Origin: Haberlea rhodopensis
Taxonomy: Eukaryota; Streptophyta; Magnoliopsida; Lamiales; Gesneriaceae
Length of the DNA: 64,000 nucleotides
Assembly (NCBI GenBank): GCA_907163345.1
Contig: CAJQUN010000225.1
Location: 248,001 to 312,000, forward strand
Direction: 5' to 3'
Part shown: piece after piece, positions 33,600-44,642 of the stretch
How positions within the stretch are numbered: position 1 is the stretch's first letter
How the letters are laid out: every line of letters starts with the position of its first letter
Notes under the pieces: model-generated
Told to the model about the DNA's origin: nothing
What the model saw: only the letters and a program-made list of their open reading frames with translations
Databases searched by the model: none
Program-made: the position numbers and the translations under genes

Positions 33600-35172
33600 A
33601 ATCCATCGCCCAACAGTGGTACGCAAGCAGCACCCATCGCTCGAAGGCGGCGTAATCATGTGCTATGTACTTAGCGGCATAACCCATCGCATTAGAATTA
33701 GCGGCATAAATCATCGCTATAGATATCCGGCGGTATGAATCATCGCCATAGAGTTAGCGGAATGTACCATCGCTATATAGATATACCGGGCGGTATGAAC
33801 CATCGCCATAGATGTAGCGGAATGACCCATCGCTATATAATACCCGACGTTATGAACCATCACCAATTGATGTAGCGGAATGGCCCGTCGCTATATAATA
33901 CCTAGCGGCATGGACCATCGCCAATCGATGTAGCGGAATGACCCGTCGCTATATAATACCTGGCGGCATGGACCATCGCCAATAGATGTAGCGGAATGAC
34001 CCATCGGTATATAATACCTAGCAGCATGGACCATCGCTAATAGATGTAGCGGAATGACCCATCGCTATATAATACCTGGCGGCATGGACTATCGCCAATA
34101 GATGTTGCGGAATGACCCATCGCTATATAATACCTGGCGGTATGAATCATCGCCATAGATGTAGCGGAATGAACCATCGCAATATAATACCTGGCGGCAT
34201 GAACCATCGCCAATAGATATAGCGGAATGACCCATCGCTATATAATACCTAGTGGCATGGACCATCGCCAATAGATGTAGCGGAATGACCCATCGATATA
34301 TAATACCTAGCGGTATGAATCATCGCCATAGATGTAGCTGAATGACCCATCGCTATATAATACCTGGCAGCACGAACCATCGCCAATAGATGTAGCGGAA
34401 TGTACCATCGCTATATAATACCCGGCGGCATAAATCATTGCCAATAAACTAGCGGAATGAGCCATCACTATATAGATACCCGGTGGCATAAACCATCGCC
34501 AATAAACTAGTGGAACGAACCATCGCTATATAGATACCCGGCGGCATAAACCATCGCCAATAAACTAGCGGAACAAACCGTCGCTGTATAGATACCCGGT
34601 GGCATAAACCATCGCCAATAGAATAGCAGAATGAACCATCGTTGTATAGATACCCCGGCGGCATAAACCATCACCAATAAAATAGCGGAATAAACCATCG
34701 CTATGAATACCCTACGGCATAAACCATCGCCAATAGATTACGGGCATGATATCCCTCTCTATAATATGACAGCGGTCGTGTTCTTTGCTTCATATTAACG
34801 GCAAATATCCTCCATCGCTACCTCGCTTCGACATACCAGCGGCAAATAAAATCCCTCGCTATAATATGACAGCGGTCGTGTTCTTCGCTTCATATTAGCG
34901 GGAAATATTCTCTCATTGCTACGGTATGACAGCGGCACCATTACTCCTCGTTTTAATCATAACAGCGAAAATACCCCTCGTATTAACATGACAGCGGAAA
35001 TACCCCTCGCTTAGACAATACCAGCTGCAAATAATATCCCTCGCTATAATATGACAGCGGTCGTGTTCTTCGCTTCATATTAGCGGCAAATATTCTCTCA
35101 TCGCTACGGTATGACAGCGGCAAGTATTCACATCGCTACGCCATGAAGGCGGCAAGTATTCACATCGCTACG
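33600..35172 (-). repeat. Long module 3 array, LardI
   Basis: About 1.5 kb of alternating GGCGGCAT or AGCGGAATG words and CATCGCCA or CATCGCTATA words, in units of roughly 30 bases arranged as composite units near 67 bases. Each site pairs as AGCG/CGCT or GGCG/CGCC. The segment 34976-35160 is nearly identical to the module 3 array of the TekF LTR. Frames across it are not coding. Confidence 0.85.
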
Positions 35173-36672
35173 TGGTAGCGTTTATCGTGTACGCCCAAAT
35201 TAACCCTTCTTCAGTTAATGACAAAAATATGTAGTAGTGGAAGTAGGGATCGATCTCACAGGGAAGGTAAATTTATTTTGTGCCAAAAGCGAATAGTAAC
35301 AAGGGGGTTTTAGGATGAATGATTACTTCTAAGCAAATTCTAAAATTAAACTAATTAACGAGATTACTAAGATGATTAAACTTATGAGAGTGAAGCGATT
35401 CTTGATTTCCAGGTAACCGTACTTTTGGAAAATTATCTTTTAGTCATCAAATCAAAACATTCGAATTCTTTCAATTATCTATCGATTGGAAATTCAATTC
35501 CTACTCATCTTATTCGTAGTCAAAGAGAAAACAGCATTCAATTCAACCCTTACCAAATCTCTAATCACCACTACAGCCGTTAATGATTAAATCAATGATA
35601 GTTTTAAAAACTAATGAGTTCGATAAATCTAATCAATGAAAACTACAGCCGTTAAAATTGATTACTCAACCGTTTCTCCTAAGAATTCAACAACACCTAC
35701 AGCCGGTTAATTATTGATCTTAGTTGTTTCTTAACAAACTATCGATTATGCAATTGAATATTAGGTGATCGGTCTAATACACAAACACAACAATCATGGA
35801 ATTCGAAATTTGAGAAACGAATTGAAATCGAAATATAATTCAACAATCAAACCAAATTCTCATAAAAGGTTCAATTCCAAAAGCAGGTATCCCTTCTATC
35901 AAGAATCGAAGAGTTTTAGCCTAGCATAATTAAATCTAAAAACAATAAAAATTCAATGGAAAACATTAAATAAATAAAGGGAAAGAAATTACTAATATAA
36001 ATCACGATTCCGGCTTGTCGATTCCGGTTCCGTTCTTCGTTGTTCTTGAAGAAAACTTGAAAACAAATTAACCTCAAATCTCCAAAAATTCTAAGAGTAT
36101 GAAAAACTATCAAAAACTGCTGCTAATGAGGCTTGTGTTCGAGTTTTAGGGTATGGAAGTGATAAATATGGGATACAATCTTTTAAACATGGTAAAAGAC
36201 TCAATTTCCAAATTTCCGGACTCTTCGGCGATCGATCGCCTGATGTGTGGCGATCGATCGCGAGGCTTTTATTTTTCAACGAATTTCTTGAGGCGATCGA
36301 TTGCTATAAAGTGGCGATCGATCGCCGAGCTCCAGTAGACTTTGGCGATCGATCGCCACTTCTTCGCGATCGATCGCTGACCCGTAATTTTTGATGCAAA
36401 TGTTTCTGTCCATAGGCGATCGATTTCCTCTTCCGGGCGATCGATTGCCACCTCCAAAATTACGTTTTTGCCCTTTTCTTGATCAACTTTGAGTCCTTGT
36501 CATGTCCATGTCTCTCCTTGTCTTTACACATCGTTTTTAGCTCGTTTTCTTCGATTGTACCTACAATTACACAAATATACGATTAGGTAGCATACGTATC
36601 AATTCATCTATCAAAACCTACCAAATCGTAGACACTGAAGCACTCAAGATGTGTCTATTTCTAGTCACATCA
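35173..36672 (-). repeat. Ath2 3' LTR, about 1500 bp
   Basis: Minus strand from TGATGTGACTAGAAATAG (36672) to AACGCTACCA (35173); the left end is set where LardI array sequence stops. Carries module 1 at 36228-36448 but no GTACGT hairpin or module 3. Confidence 0.7.
36228..36448. repeat. Module 1 palindrome cluster, Ath2 LTR (8 copies)
   Basis: Eight copies in four pairs, mostly GCGATCGATCGC; three are mutated (GATCGATTGC twice, GATCGATTTC). A CCAGTAG linker lies mid-cluster. The same form and number occur in the unrelated LardB and TekE LTRs. Confidence 0.9.
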
Positions 36673-36688
36673 AACTCCCCCATACTTA
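36673..36688 (-). other. Polypurine tract of Ath2
   Basis: Minus strand TAAGTATGGGGGAGTT directly before the LTR start. Confidence 0.75.
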
Positions 36689-38106
36689 CTCTTTACTCGA
36701 CCTCGAGTAAACAAATAAAACTACAATATTTTTGTTTGGCTCATAGGTTCATAACAAAGCCACTTGTCCTCACTTTAATGCCTCAACAATTTTAACATGC
36801 ATAATAATGAACGGCGGTGAAAAGTTAACAGTGGAACAAGTTCAATCCCTAAACATTTCGTACCTAAGGAAGTAGTGAACGTGTGTGTGTGGTCATAAAC
36901 AAGTGTTGTGTACAAATTATAGATCCAAAATATGCAAAGCCATAATAGTTCAAGTCATACACTAACACAAGTATAAGCTCACTTGCACACTCTTCTCCAC
37001 TATCTTAGCTACTTTGCAAACACAAATCAAGTAGGTCTTTATTAGCTTGTAGCTTGGCCTAGGTATTGGCTTATGAAAGAAAGGGTAAGGATATTCAAAC
37101 AAGAGAGTATGATGAAATGCATACTAAAAGCTTCTCTTCTTGTATGAATTTTTCAACTTCGTTCTTTTTCACAAGGTTTATTTCAACACTTTTCTTCTTT
37201 TGTGCCTTGGCTCCCCTTGGAGTCATATTTTTACTACTTTTTTTTTTTTTTCAAGGCATCCCTTTTTCTTTCATGCATTCCATTCTTTTGACAATTAAGC
37301 TCATAAACATACTTCAACGATTCCCAAGTGCATTCGAATGAAATACATCATACTCCCTTAAAAGGTATGGATTAAAATCACATTTAGGCTTAAAGGGTAG
37401 GATGATAAGCTAGTCAAGAAATGTTGAATGGGGGTCTTTAGTATGCTTAGCATACTACCATTCTTTTACATTTAAGGCTCAAAATAGGTACTAGAGAATG
37501 ATTTTGTTTACATGGTAGGCTTGAAAGGCTCAAACGCATCAAAGATTGCCTATATCACTTTCATGTTTGCAAGTAGTCTAGACATACGCCTCAAAGAGCA
37601 TGTAGTTAAGTTCTAGCATGTATTAGAGACTTCTTAAGACGATCACAAAGTTCACACAATCTTCACTAAGCTATGCACACTTCACAAGTCATGACAATAA
37701 TGTGCTCAAAATATTCACTTACTAAGTTAAAGTACACTTTGCTTTAGAGTTCAAAGTGTTCCAAGGTTAACAATTCACCTATGTTCAAAAGCATGCATGA
37801 TATCAATTAGGTTTCATCATGGGCTAGTGATTCTAAGCATGTGTTCATTACTAACTATGAGCTCAAAATTTTCAAATTTTTCGATTTTTTTGTATTTTTG
37901 CAATAAGAAAAACAATAACACACTACTAATCCCTCCCCCATACTTAAATCTTACATTGTCCCCAATGTAAGGCAAAAGACAAGAGAAAAGAAAAGTTCAA
38001 CTAAAAAGCAATAAAATAAAAGGGTAAAAGGGAAACTAACTCCTCTTGGGTTGCCTCCCAAGCAGCGCCTCTGTTTAACGTCGGTGGCCCGACGCTATCC
38101 CCTTCC
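36689..38106 (-). other. Ath2 region between integrase and LTR (non-coding)
   Basis: In complete Athila elements an envelope-like frame can lie here. None is seen: the minus strand has no open frame of useful size, and the plus strand only a low-complexity one at 37066-37341. Near 38040-38100 there is a proline/glycine-coding-like tail (CTTGGGTTGCCTCCCAAG) typical of the end of this element type. Confidence 0.55.
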
Positions 38107-40501
38107 TCAGTCGAAGGTAGGTGGGTCTTCTAGAGACACCTTGATGTCTACTCGTCCTCCGTCTTCATCTTGGACACCTTCATAATAGTGCTTCAATCGG
38201 TGACCATTCACTGTGAATGTCTTCGTGGTGTCCAAACTCTGAATCTCAACTGCACCATAGGAAGACACATTAGTAACTACATAAGGACCATGCCACCTGG
38301 AACGAAGCTTACCTGGACATAGACGAAGGCGGGAATGGTAAAGGAGAACTTTCTGACCAACTTCAAAATGCCTCCTAGAGATCATCTTGTCGTGAAAATC
38401 CTTTGTCTTCTCCTTGTAACATCTGGCATTTTCATATGCCTCATTTCGAATCTCCTCGAGCTCTTGCAATTGCAGCTTCCTATGCACTCCACTTTCATCA
38501 TAGTTCATGTTGAAGTTCTTCACTGCCGAGTACGCTTTGTGCTCCAACTCTACAGGAAGATGACACGGTTTACCAAAAATCAGTCTATAAGGGGACATAC
38601 CTATCGGGGTCTTGTATGCGGTCCTGTAGGCCCATAGTACATCATCAAGTCTCAAGCTCCAATCATTCCGTGTCGAGTTGACGGTTTTCTCCAATATGGC
38701 CTTGATTTCTCGGTTGGAGACCTCGGCTTGGCCATTTGTTTGCGGATGATAGGCAGTGGAGACCTTGTGAGTGACGTGGTATTTCTTGAATAGACTTTCC
38801 ACTGTCCGATTGCAGAAGTGTGTCCCTCGATCACTGATGATGGCTCGTGGAATTCCAAATCTAGAGAAAAGGTTATGCTTGATAAAATCTGCAACAACCT
38901 TGGAATCGTCAGTCCGGGTAGCTATAGCTTCCACCCATTTCGATACATAATCAACAGCAAGCAGTATATAGGTATGGCCAAAAGACATAGGAAAAGGTCC
39001 CATAAAGTCGATGCCCCACACGTCAAAAATTTCAGAAATGAGAATGGGTTGTTGGGGCATCTCCTTTCTTTGGGAGAGATTACCTGTCAGTTGACATTGT
39101 GCATAATTCTTGCAGAAAAGATAAGAGTCACGAAATAAGGTGGGACAAAAGAATCCACATTCCAGTACCTTTCTCGACGTCCTCTTTGCTCCAAAATGTC
39201 CACCACACGCATATGAGTGGCAGAATGTAAGAATGGCATTTACCTCTGTCTCGGGTATGCATCGTCGAATGATTTGGTCCGCACAGTTCTTCCATAAGTA
39301 AGGATCATCCCATACATAGTACTTGGCGTCAATTCTGATCTTGGCTCGTTGGGACCTAGAGAGTTCATGTGGTAGCACATTAGAAGCTAAAAAATTCACA
39401 AGATGAGCGTACCATGGTAAATTGTCGTGTATGGCAAATAGGTGCTCATCCGGGAACTCCTCCTTTAAACATAGCTCATCGTCCAAATGTGGTAGACGGC
39501 TTAAGTGGTCCGCTACTTTGTTCTCGCTGCCCTTCTTATCTTTGATTTGGATGTCGAATTCACTCAAGAGCAAAATCCATCTTATTAACCTTGGTTTTGC
39601 CTCCTTCTTCGTCATCAGGTAGCGAAGAGCTGCATGATCAGAATAAACAATCACTTTAGTACCAAGTAAATAAGATCTAAATTTTTCAAGAGCAAAAACA
39701 ACTGCTAATAGATCCTTCTCAGTAGTAGAGTAGTTGCGTTGGGCGTCATTCAAGGTTTTGGATGCATAGTAGATGGCATGTGAAGCATTGCCCTCTTTTT
39801 GTCCCAAGACAGCCCCAACCGCATAATCACTTGCATCGCACATGATCTCGAAAGGCTTGTTCCAGTCGGGTGGTTGGATAATAGGGGTAGAAGTCAATGA
39901 CTTCTTCAGTGTATCAAAAGCGCTCTTGCCTTCGTTAGTCATCTCAAATGGGACATCCTTTTGTAGTAGCTTACACATAGGTGTAGCTATCTTGGCAAAG
40001 TCTTTGATGTACCTCCTGTAAAAACCTGCATGACCAAGAAACGAGCGCACATCCCGAACACAAGTAGGATAAGGTAAAGATTGCATGACATCAATTTTCG
40101 CTTTATCGACCTCTATACCATTGGCAGACACAACATGACCTAGCACTATACCTTGTTCGACCATAAAATGACATTTTTCAGAATTTAAAACAAGGTTAGT
40201 ATCAATGCACTTTTTCAAAACCAGTGTAAGGCTAGATAAGCAATCCTTGAATGAGTTACCGTAAACAGTAAAATCATCCATAAATACCTCTAAGATATGT
40301 TCAATAAACTCGGAAAAGATACTGACCATACACCGTTGAAAAGTAGCTGGGGCATTACAGTGGCCAAAGGGCGTGCGACGGTATGCGAATGTGCCGAACG
40401 GACATGTGAAGGTGGTCTTTTCTTGGTCCTCCGGAGCGATTGCAATCTGAAAATAGCCCGAGTAGCCGTCAAGAAAACAGTAAAATGAATGGCATGCTAA
40501 C
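38107..40501 (-). pseudogene. pol: Ath2 pol: RT end, RNase H, integrase
   Basis: Open from the TekD junction (LDGYSGYFQIAIAPEDQEKT, then FGTFAYRRTPFG) through FMDDFTVYG, the RT active site, to a stop at 38107. RNase H: IMCDASDYAVGAVLG, YSTTEKDLLAVVFAL, YSDHAALRYL and VADHLSRL. Integrase: the H..H/C..C finger (HSYACGGHFGAKR, CKNYAQCQLTGN), catalytic D in GIDFMGPFP, D in ISDRGTHF and E in GQAEVSNREIK, then AYRTAYKTPIGMSPYRLIFG. No chromodomain, as expected for Athila. The frame itself is undamaged; the gene is broken only because TekD separates it from 56548-57352. Confidence 0.92.
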
Positions 40502-41667
40502 TGTGATATCCCCGAAATGATTATATGATTTTAATCATTTAATTTTAATTATGATGATTTGGGTGTTAATTCATGGGATTGAATTAATATTATTGGGGAG
40601 ATTCATTTCAGGGTGCATGTGATATATGTTGGGTTTTTGGGGTTGTGGCATGTTTATTTGGGGTGTGTGTTGTTTGTTTTGGTAAAGCATGTTAATGGGA
40701 ATTGAAGTATTTTATTGAGAAAATACTATAAATATCATGTGAGGATATTTTAATACATCGTGTTAAATACCAGGACCAAAACATAACACATCAAACCACC
40801 CAACACCCAACCACCCCCCCCCAACCCATGCCAATCACACTGTGCACAGGCTGACTTCCCACCCCACTTGGCTCAATCATTTGACCACTCTCAGCCATCC
40901 CAAATCTCGGCCCTTCTCTCCCATTTCTTCACCAGCACTTGCTAAGCAAAGTTCTGAGGAGCTTTCCCTTTTTCATCGCCTGGAAGTCCTTCCAAAATCG
41001 GAGCAAAGTAGGGTGAGAAACCATGCTCTGTTTTTGTTTTAAACTTGTTTAAGTACATGTTTTTAGGTGGCGTGAAAATGGCATGTTAGCTTAGGTTTCT
41101 TAAAACCTTCGATTTAAATGCTTACATGATGTTATTATGTAACTCTCAGTGTTTTTCCTTATGTGTATTACATGTTTTATGTTGTGGAAATAATCATGTA
41201 AAGTAGGGTGTTCGGAAATCTGGGTAGGGGTATGCCCTGTTTTTCTGGAAAATGTGGACTGTGAGTGATTTTGAGGAGTTGATATTATGCATGTTAGATG
41301 GGTTTTAGGGTGAACCTCGATTTGAGTACATGCATGGTAGTTTGTAAAGCCCAGGACATTTCATGTTTGAGCATGTTTTATGAAATATGTTGTAGTTTTT
41401 ATAGCATGAAATGAAGTACTCAAAAATCTGGAAATAAAATATGTTGCCCTGTTTCCGGAAATGTTGATCGAGTACTTGTATAAATGGTCGACGTTTATGC
41501 ATGTGGACTTATGTTTGAGGAGTAAATTTGATATGAATACACTCAGGGTAGTGTTTTATAACTTCTAGCATGTTGAGCTTGGCATGTTGTATGACTTACA
41601 TGTTAGATTTTAGGGTATGATTATCGGTGTTAGGGAATTCTGGAAAATCTGGGTTGAATATGATCGA

Positions 41668-41771
41668 CCGATCGATCGGTGAGGAACACCGATCGATCAG
41701 CAAAAGCCGTAGCTTTTTTCCTTAATTCAAACAGTTCACCGATCGATCGGTGATGAGGGCCGATCGATCGG
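41668..41771. repeat. Module 1 palindrome cluster, TekD 5' LTR (4 copies)
   Basis: Four copies with a C/G outer pair, best ones extended to ACCGATCGATCGGT. Confidence 0.9.
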
Positions 41772-41927
41772 TAGTGCCTTTTTTTCAAAAATGTAGAATT
41801 TGTTTTTAAATTTGATATTGGATTGTAATGAGACATCTAATATTGTGTTGTACACTGGTGTAGAGCCTTCACAGACAGCTACACAGCGCAGGGGATAGAG
41901 TCCCACAACACACTACATTTTGGAAAG

Positions 41928-41944
41928 GTACGTAAGCGACGTAC
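41928..41944. promoter_or_regulatory. Module 2 GTACGT hairpin, TekD 5' LTR
   Basis: GTACGT, loop aagcg, ACGTAC, followed by GGGCACCCCAACGGTAACATG. Confidence 0.85.
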
Positions 41945-42164
41945 GGGCACCCCAACGGTAACATGTATTGTGTGTTTATTTATTTAACACAAGGCAAAGT
42001 AAGATATGCATAAGATAGTGCATGATGATATGATACATGTTGATATGCTTCGTTTTTGCATATATATGTTGTGAAATATAAGAGGTGTATTTCACGTGTG
42101 AAATATAAGAGGTGTATTTCACGAGTCAAGGTTATCCTAGTGAGGATTTAATGCTTACGCTAAC

Positions 42165-42241
42165 GTCCATAAGAAGCGAGGAAGAATTCCGCTTACGTGG
42201 ATTTCCATAGGAAGCGAAGAGGAATTCCGCTTACGTGGAAA
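42165..42241. repeat. Module 3 units, TekD 5' LTR
   Basis: Two units with AAGCG..CGCTT arms around a GGAATTCC-like loop. Confidence 0.7.
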
Positions 42242-42802
42242 AATAAGAAGCATTGAATGCACTATTGATAAGTGACTCAGGATTGAAATAAGGATTTGAG
42301 AATGAAGGATATGTCATGACATTTATTTATGAAACCATATGATCATATAATGTTTTATTATGAGTTATGGTACAGGGACAACCAATGGGCGTTGTAAATG
42401 CTTTGAATACAGGAAGTGCTTTGTATTTATGATTTGTGCATTTACGCTTTACATTCATATTATGTTGAATATGAATTAGGATATGCTCATGTGTTTGGGG
42501 GTTGTCTTTGTAGGTGCTTTTGATGAAGAGAACCAAGGTCAGGGTTGATATGCTGAGCTGTGAGGAGTGCTACAGGATAGCATGTTAGGGAATTTTTGTA
42601 TAGCTTCTACATGTAGTAGAGTAATACTATAGTGTAGTACCCTTTTGTAGGAATACGTGAAATTCCTTTTAAATTAAGGTACTGTAATCTCTTAAGCTCA
42701 GGTTAATCAACACGACTTACTACTCTGATTTATACATATGAATGTTTAGTTCTCTTAATTGCACCTAAGATTATGATTGAGATAACGGGGTCTCACATTT
42801 AG

Positions 42803-42819
42803 TGGTATCAGAGCAGTGG
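42803..42819 (+). other. Primer binding site for tRNA-Met (TekD)
   Basis: TGGTATCAGAGCAGTGG. Confidence 0.9.
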
Positions 42820-43014
42820 TTAGATAACCAGGGAAGAGTGAAGGGTAGCCTTTAGAAACAAGTTGGCTAGGCATTCATTTGGGCATGCTTATGCATGTGA
42901 TGCATATGGTTGTATAAGTGTTATACTAACATGCTTTGAATATGATACTCTTGTTATCTAACGGCTTATATTATGAACTGCTTTTGGTGTTGTTGTTAAC
43001 TCTTGTGTTACAGC

Positions 43015-43500
43015 ATGGCTGAGATTAACCCGGAGAACCCCAATGAGGAGGTAGGGGATATGGACAGTAGGAATGCCAGTATCGCTCAGCTGAATCCTTT
43101 ACCACCACCTGCTGTAGGCGTGGAGCCCAGTGAGCAGATGTTACTGCCAGGGGAGCTCAGTTTGAAGCAGTTTCTGAGTTTCCATCCGCCCATGTTTGAG
43201 GGGATTGAGTCTGGTGAAGTAGCCGAGGAGTGGTTGGAGCGTATAGAGCAAATACTTGTGACTGCACCCTGTGCACGCACGGCATGGCTGAGGTTAGCCG
43301 AGTTTCAGATTGCTAAGAAGCCTGCTATGTGGTGGAAGACCACCGTGATGGAGCTGAGAGCTCAAGGTATGGCAGTTGACTGGACTGTATTCCGGACCCG
43401 GTTCCTTAACCGGTATTTCTCTGCAGCTGCCAGACAATTAAAGGAAGACGAGTTTAACGCTTTAAAGCAGGGTAGCATATGCAGTATTCCTCGCTGCTGA
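43015..43500 (+). pseudogene. gag: TekD gag, N-terminal part
   Basis: ATG at 43015 aligned with the TekA gag start. Contains FEGIESGEVAEEWLERIEQIL, WWKTTVMELRAQG and FRTRFLNRYFSAAARQ. Near 43478 about 19 bases present in TekA are missing, which shifts the frame and ends the product at 43500; the true continuation is in the frame open from 43479. Confidence 0.88.
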
Positions 43501-44642
43501 GGTATGTACCTCATATCGCTGTGAGCAGCCATGCAAAGATGAGGAACTTTCTGAAAGGATTGAGGCCAGAGCTATTTGATAGGGTTATCTCCAATAACCC
43601 CAGCTCATTTGATGACGCCCTGACACGGGAAGAGTTGGCGGAGATTGCGGTAGGCGTGTATAAGGATGATGTACCCCCTTCAGTACCACCACCGAGGCCT
43701 GTTGCTGATAGTTTGAGGCCACGAGGGGATCAGTTCAAGGCTCGTGGGGCCTCATCATCTTCCAGATTAGGTGGGAAGAAGTCTAAGGGTCAGAAGCAGA
43801 ACAATCGGGGACCCACACAGGGAAGCAAGGCAGGGGGAAACAGGTGTAATAACTGTGGAGGATGGCATTTGTTACGTGACTGTCAGGGTTGCTATGTCTG
43901 TGGCAAGATGGGCCACATGGCTCGAGGTTGCCCCAATCGGGCAGGTCAGACAGACTCTGGGCCGAATAGGCCAAGGTTTGATGCTGGGAGGGCACCACAG
44001 AGAGAGCAGTTTGCACCACGACCACAGGGAGGTCAGACGGCAGGACCGCCGCAGGGACAGGTGTATGCACTGACTAGGGAGCAGGCTGAGGCAGCCCCGG
44101 AGGAGGTCATTGCTGGTACGTGCCATTTATTTACGTACCCTGCACTTATATTGATAGATACAGGTGCTTCCCATTCCTTTGTATCTACTGCTTTTGTGGA
44201 GAGACACCACTTGTGCTCGTCTCTGTTACCCACGCCTCTCATGGTCTCGACACCCACGGGGAAGCATGTGATTGCAGACCGACTGTTATCTGATTGCCTC
44301 ATTTATTTTGAGGGCAATGATCTGAGGGCCGATCTGATTCAGTTAGAGATGGCAGACTTTGACTGTATTATCGGCATTGATGTGTTGAGCAGATACCGAG
44401 CTATGGTAGATTGCCAAAAGAGGATTGTTCCTTTTCTATCTGATCAGGGGTTCCAGTGGACTTTCTATGGGGACGACTCTCGTCCAAAGATTCCGGTAAT
44501 ATCAGCGGTTAAGATGGCACGATTATTGGAGCACGGCCACACAGGTTACATCATTTATGCCTTGGATGTATCTGAGGAAAAGGAAGTGAGAGCCGAAGAC
44601 ATACCGGTTGTGACAGAGTTCATTGATGTGTTCCCAGATTAG
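43479..44642 (+). pseudogene. gag-pol: TekD gag C-terminus, zinc knuckles and protease
   Basis: Begins YSSLLRYVPHIA, then HAKMRNFLKGLRPELFDRV. Zinc knuckles: CNNCGGWHLLRDC and CYVCGKMGHMARGC. Protease: LILIDTGASHSFVSTAF, then DFDCIIGIDVLSRY. It stops at TAG 44640-44642 inside VFPDxIPGFPP, where TekA has glutamate, so GAG-to-TAG is likely. Downstream pol is open. Confidence 0.9.

Larger units (their letters stand above)
31535..35172 (-). mobile_element. LardI: inverted LARD interior fragment
   Basis: Reverse-strand homologue of the LardB interior: 31535-33340 matches about 12500 down to 10841, 33340-33540 matches the 49-bp repeats, and 33600-35172 matches the module 3 arrays. No gag or pol. 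It is bounded on the left by the LardC LTR and on the right by the Ath2 LTR, so neither LTR of LardI is visible. The non-coding stretch 31535-33340 has only short frames that follow the nucleotide homology. Confidence 0.7.
40502..42797 (+). repeat. TekD 5' LTR
   Basis: TGTGATATCCCCGAAATGAT to GGGGTCTCACA. Contains a short module 1 (41668-41771), GTGTAGAGCC, module 2 (41928-41944) and two module 3 units (42165-42241). Confidence 0.93.

Noticed and set aside
37066..37341. A 91-codon plus-strand frame rich in phenylalanine within the Ath2 3' region
   Set aside because: Low-complexity T-rich sequence on the strand opposite the element, with no initiation context or domain; not an envelope gene.
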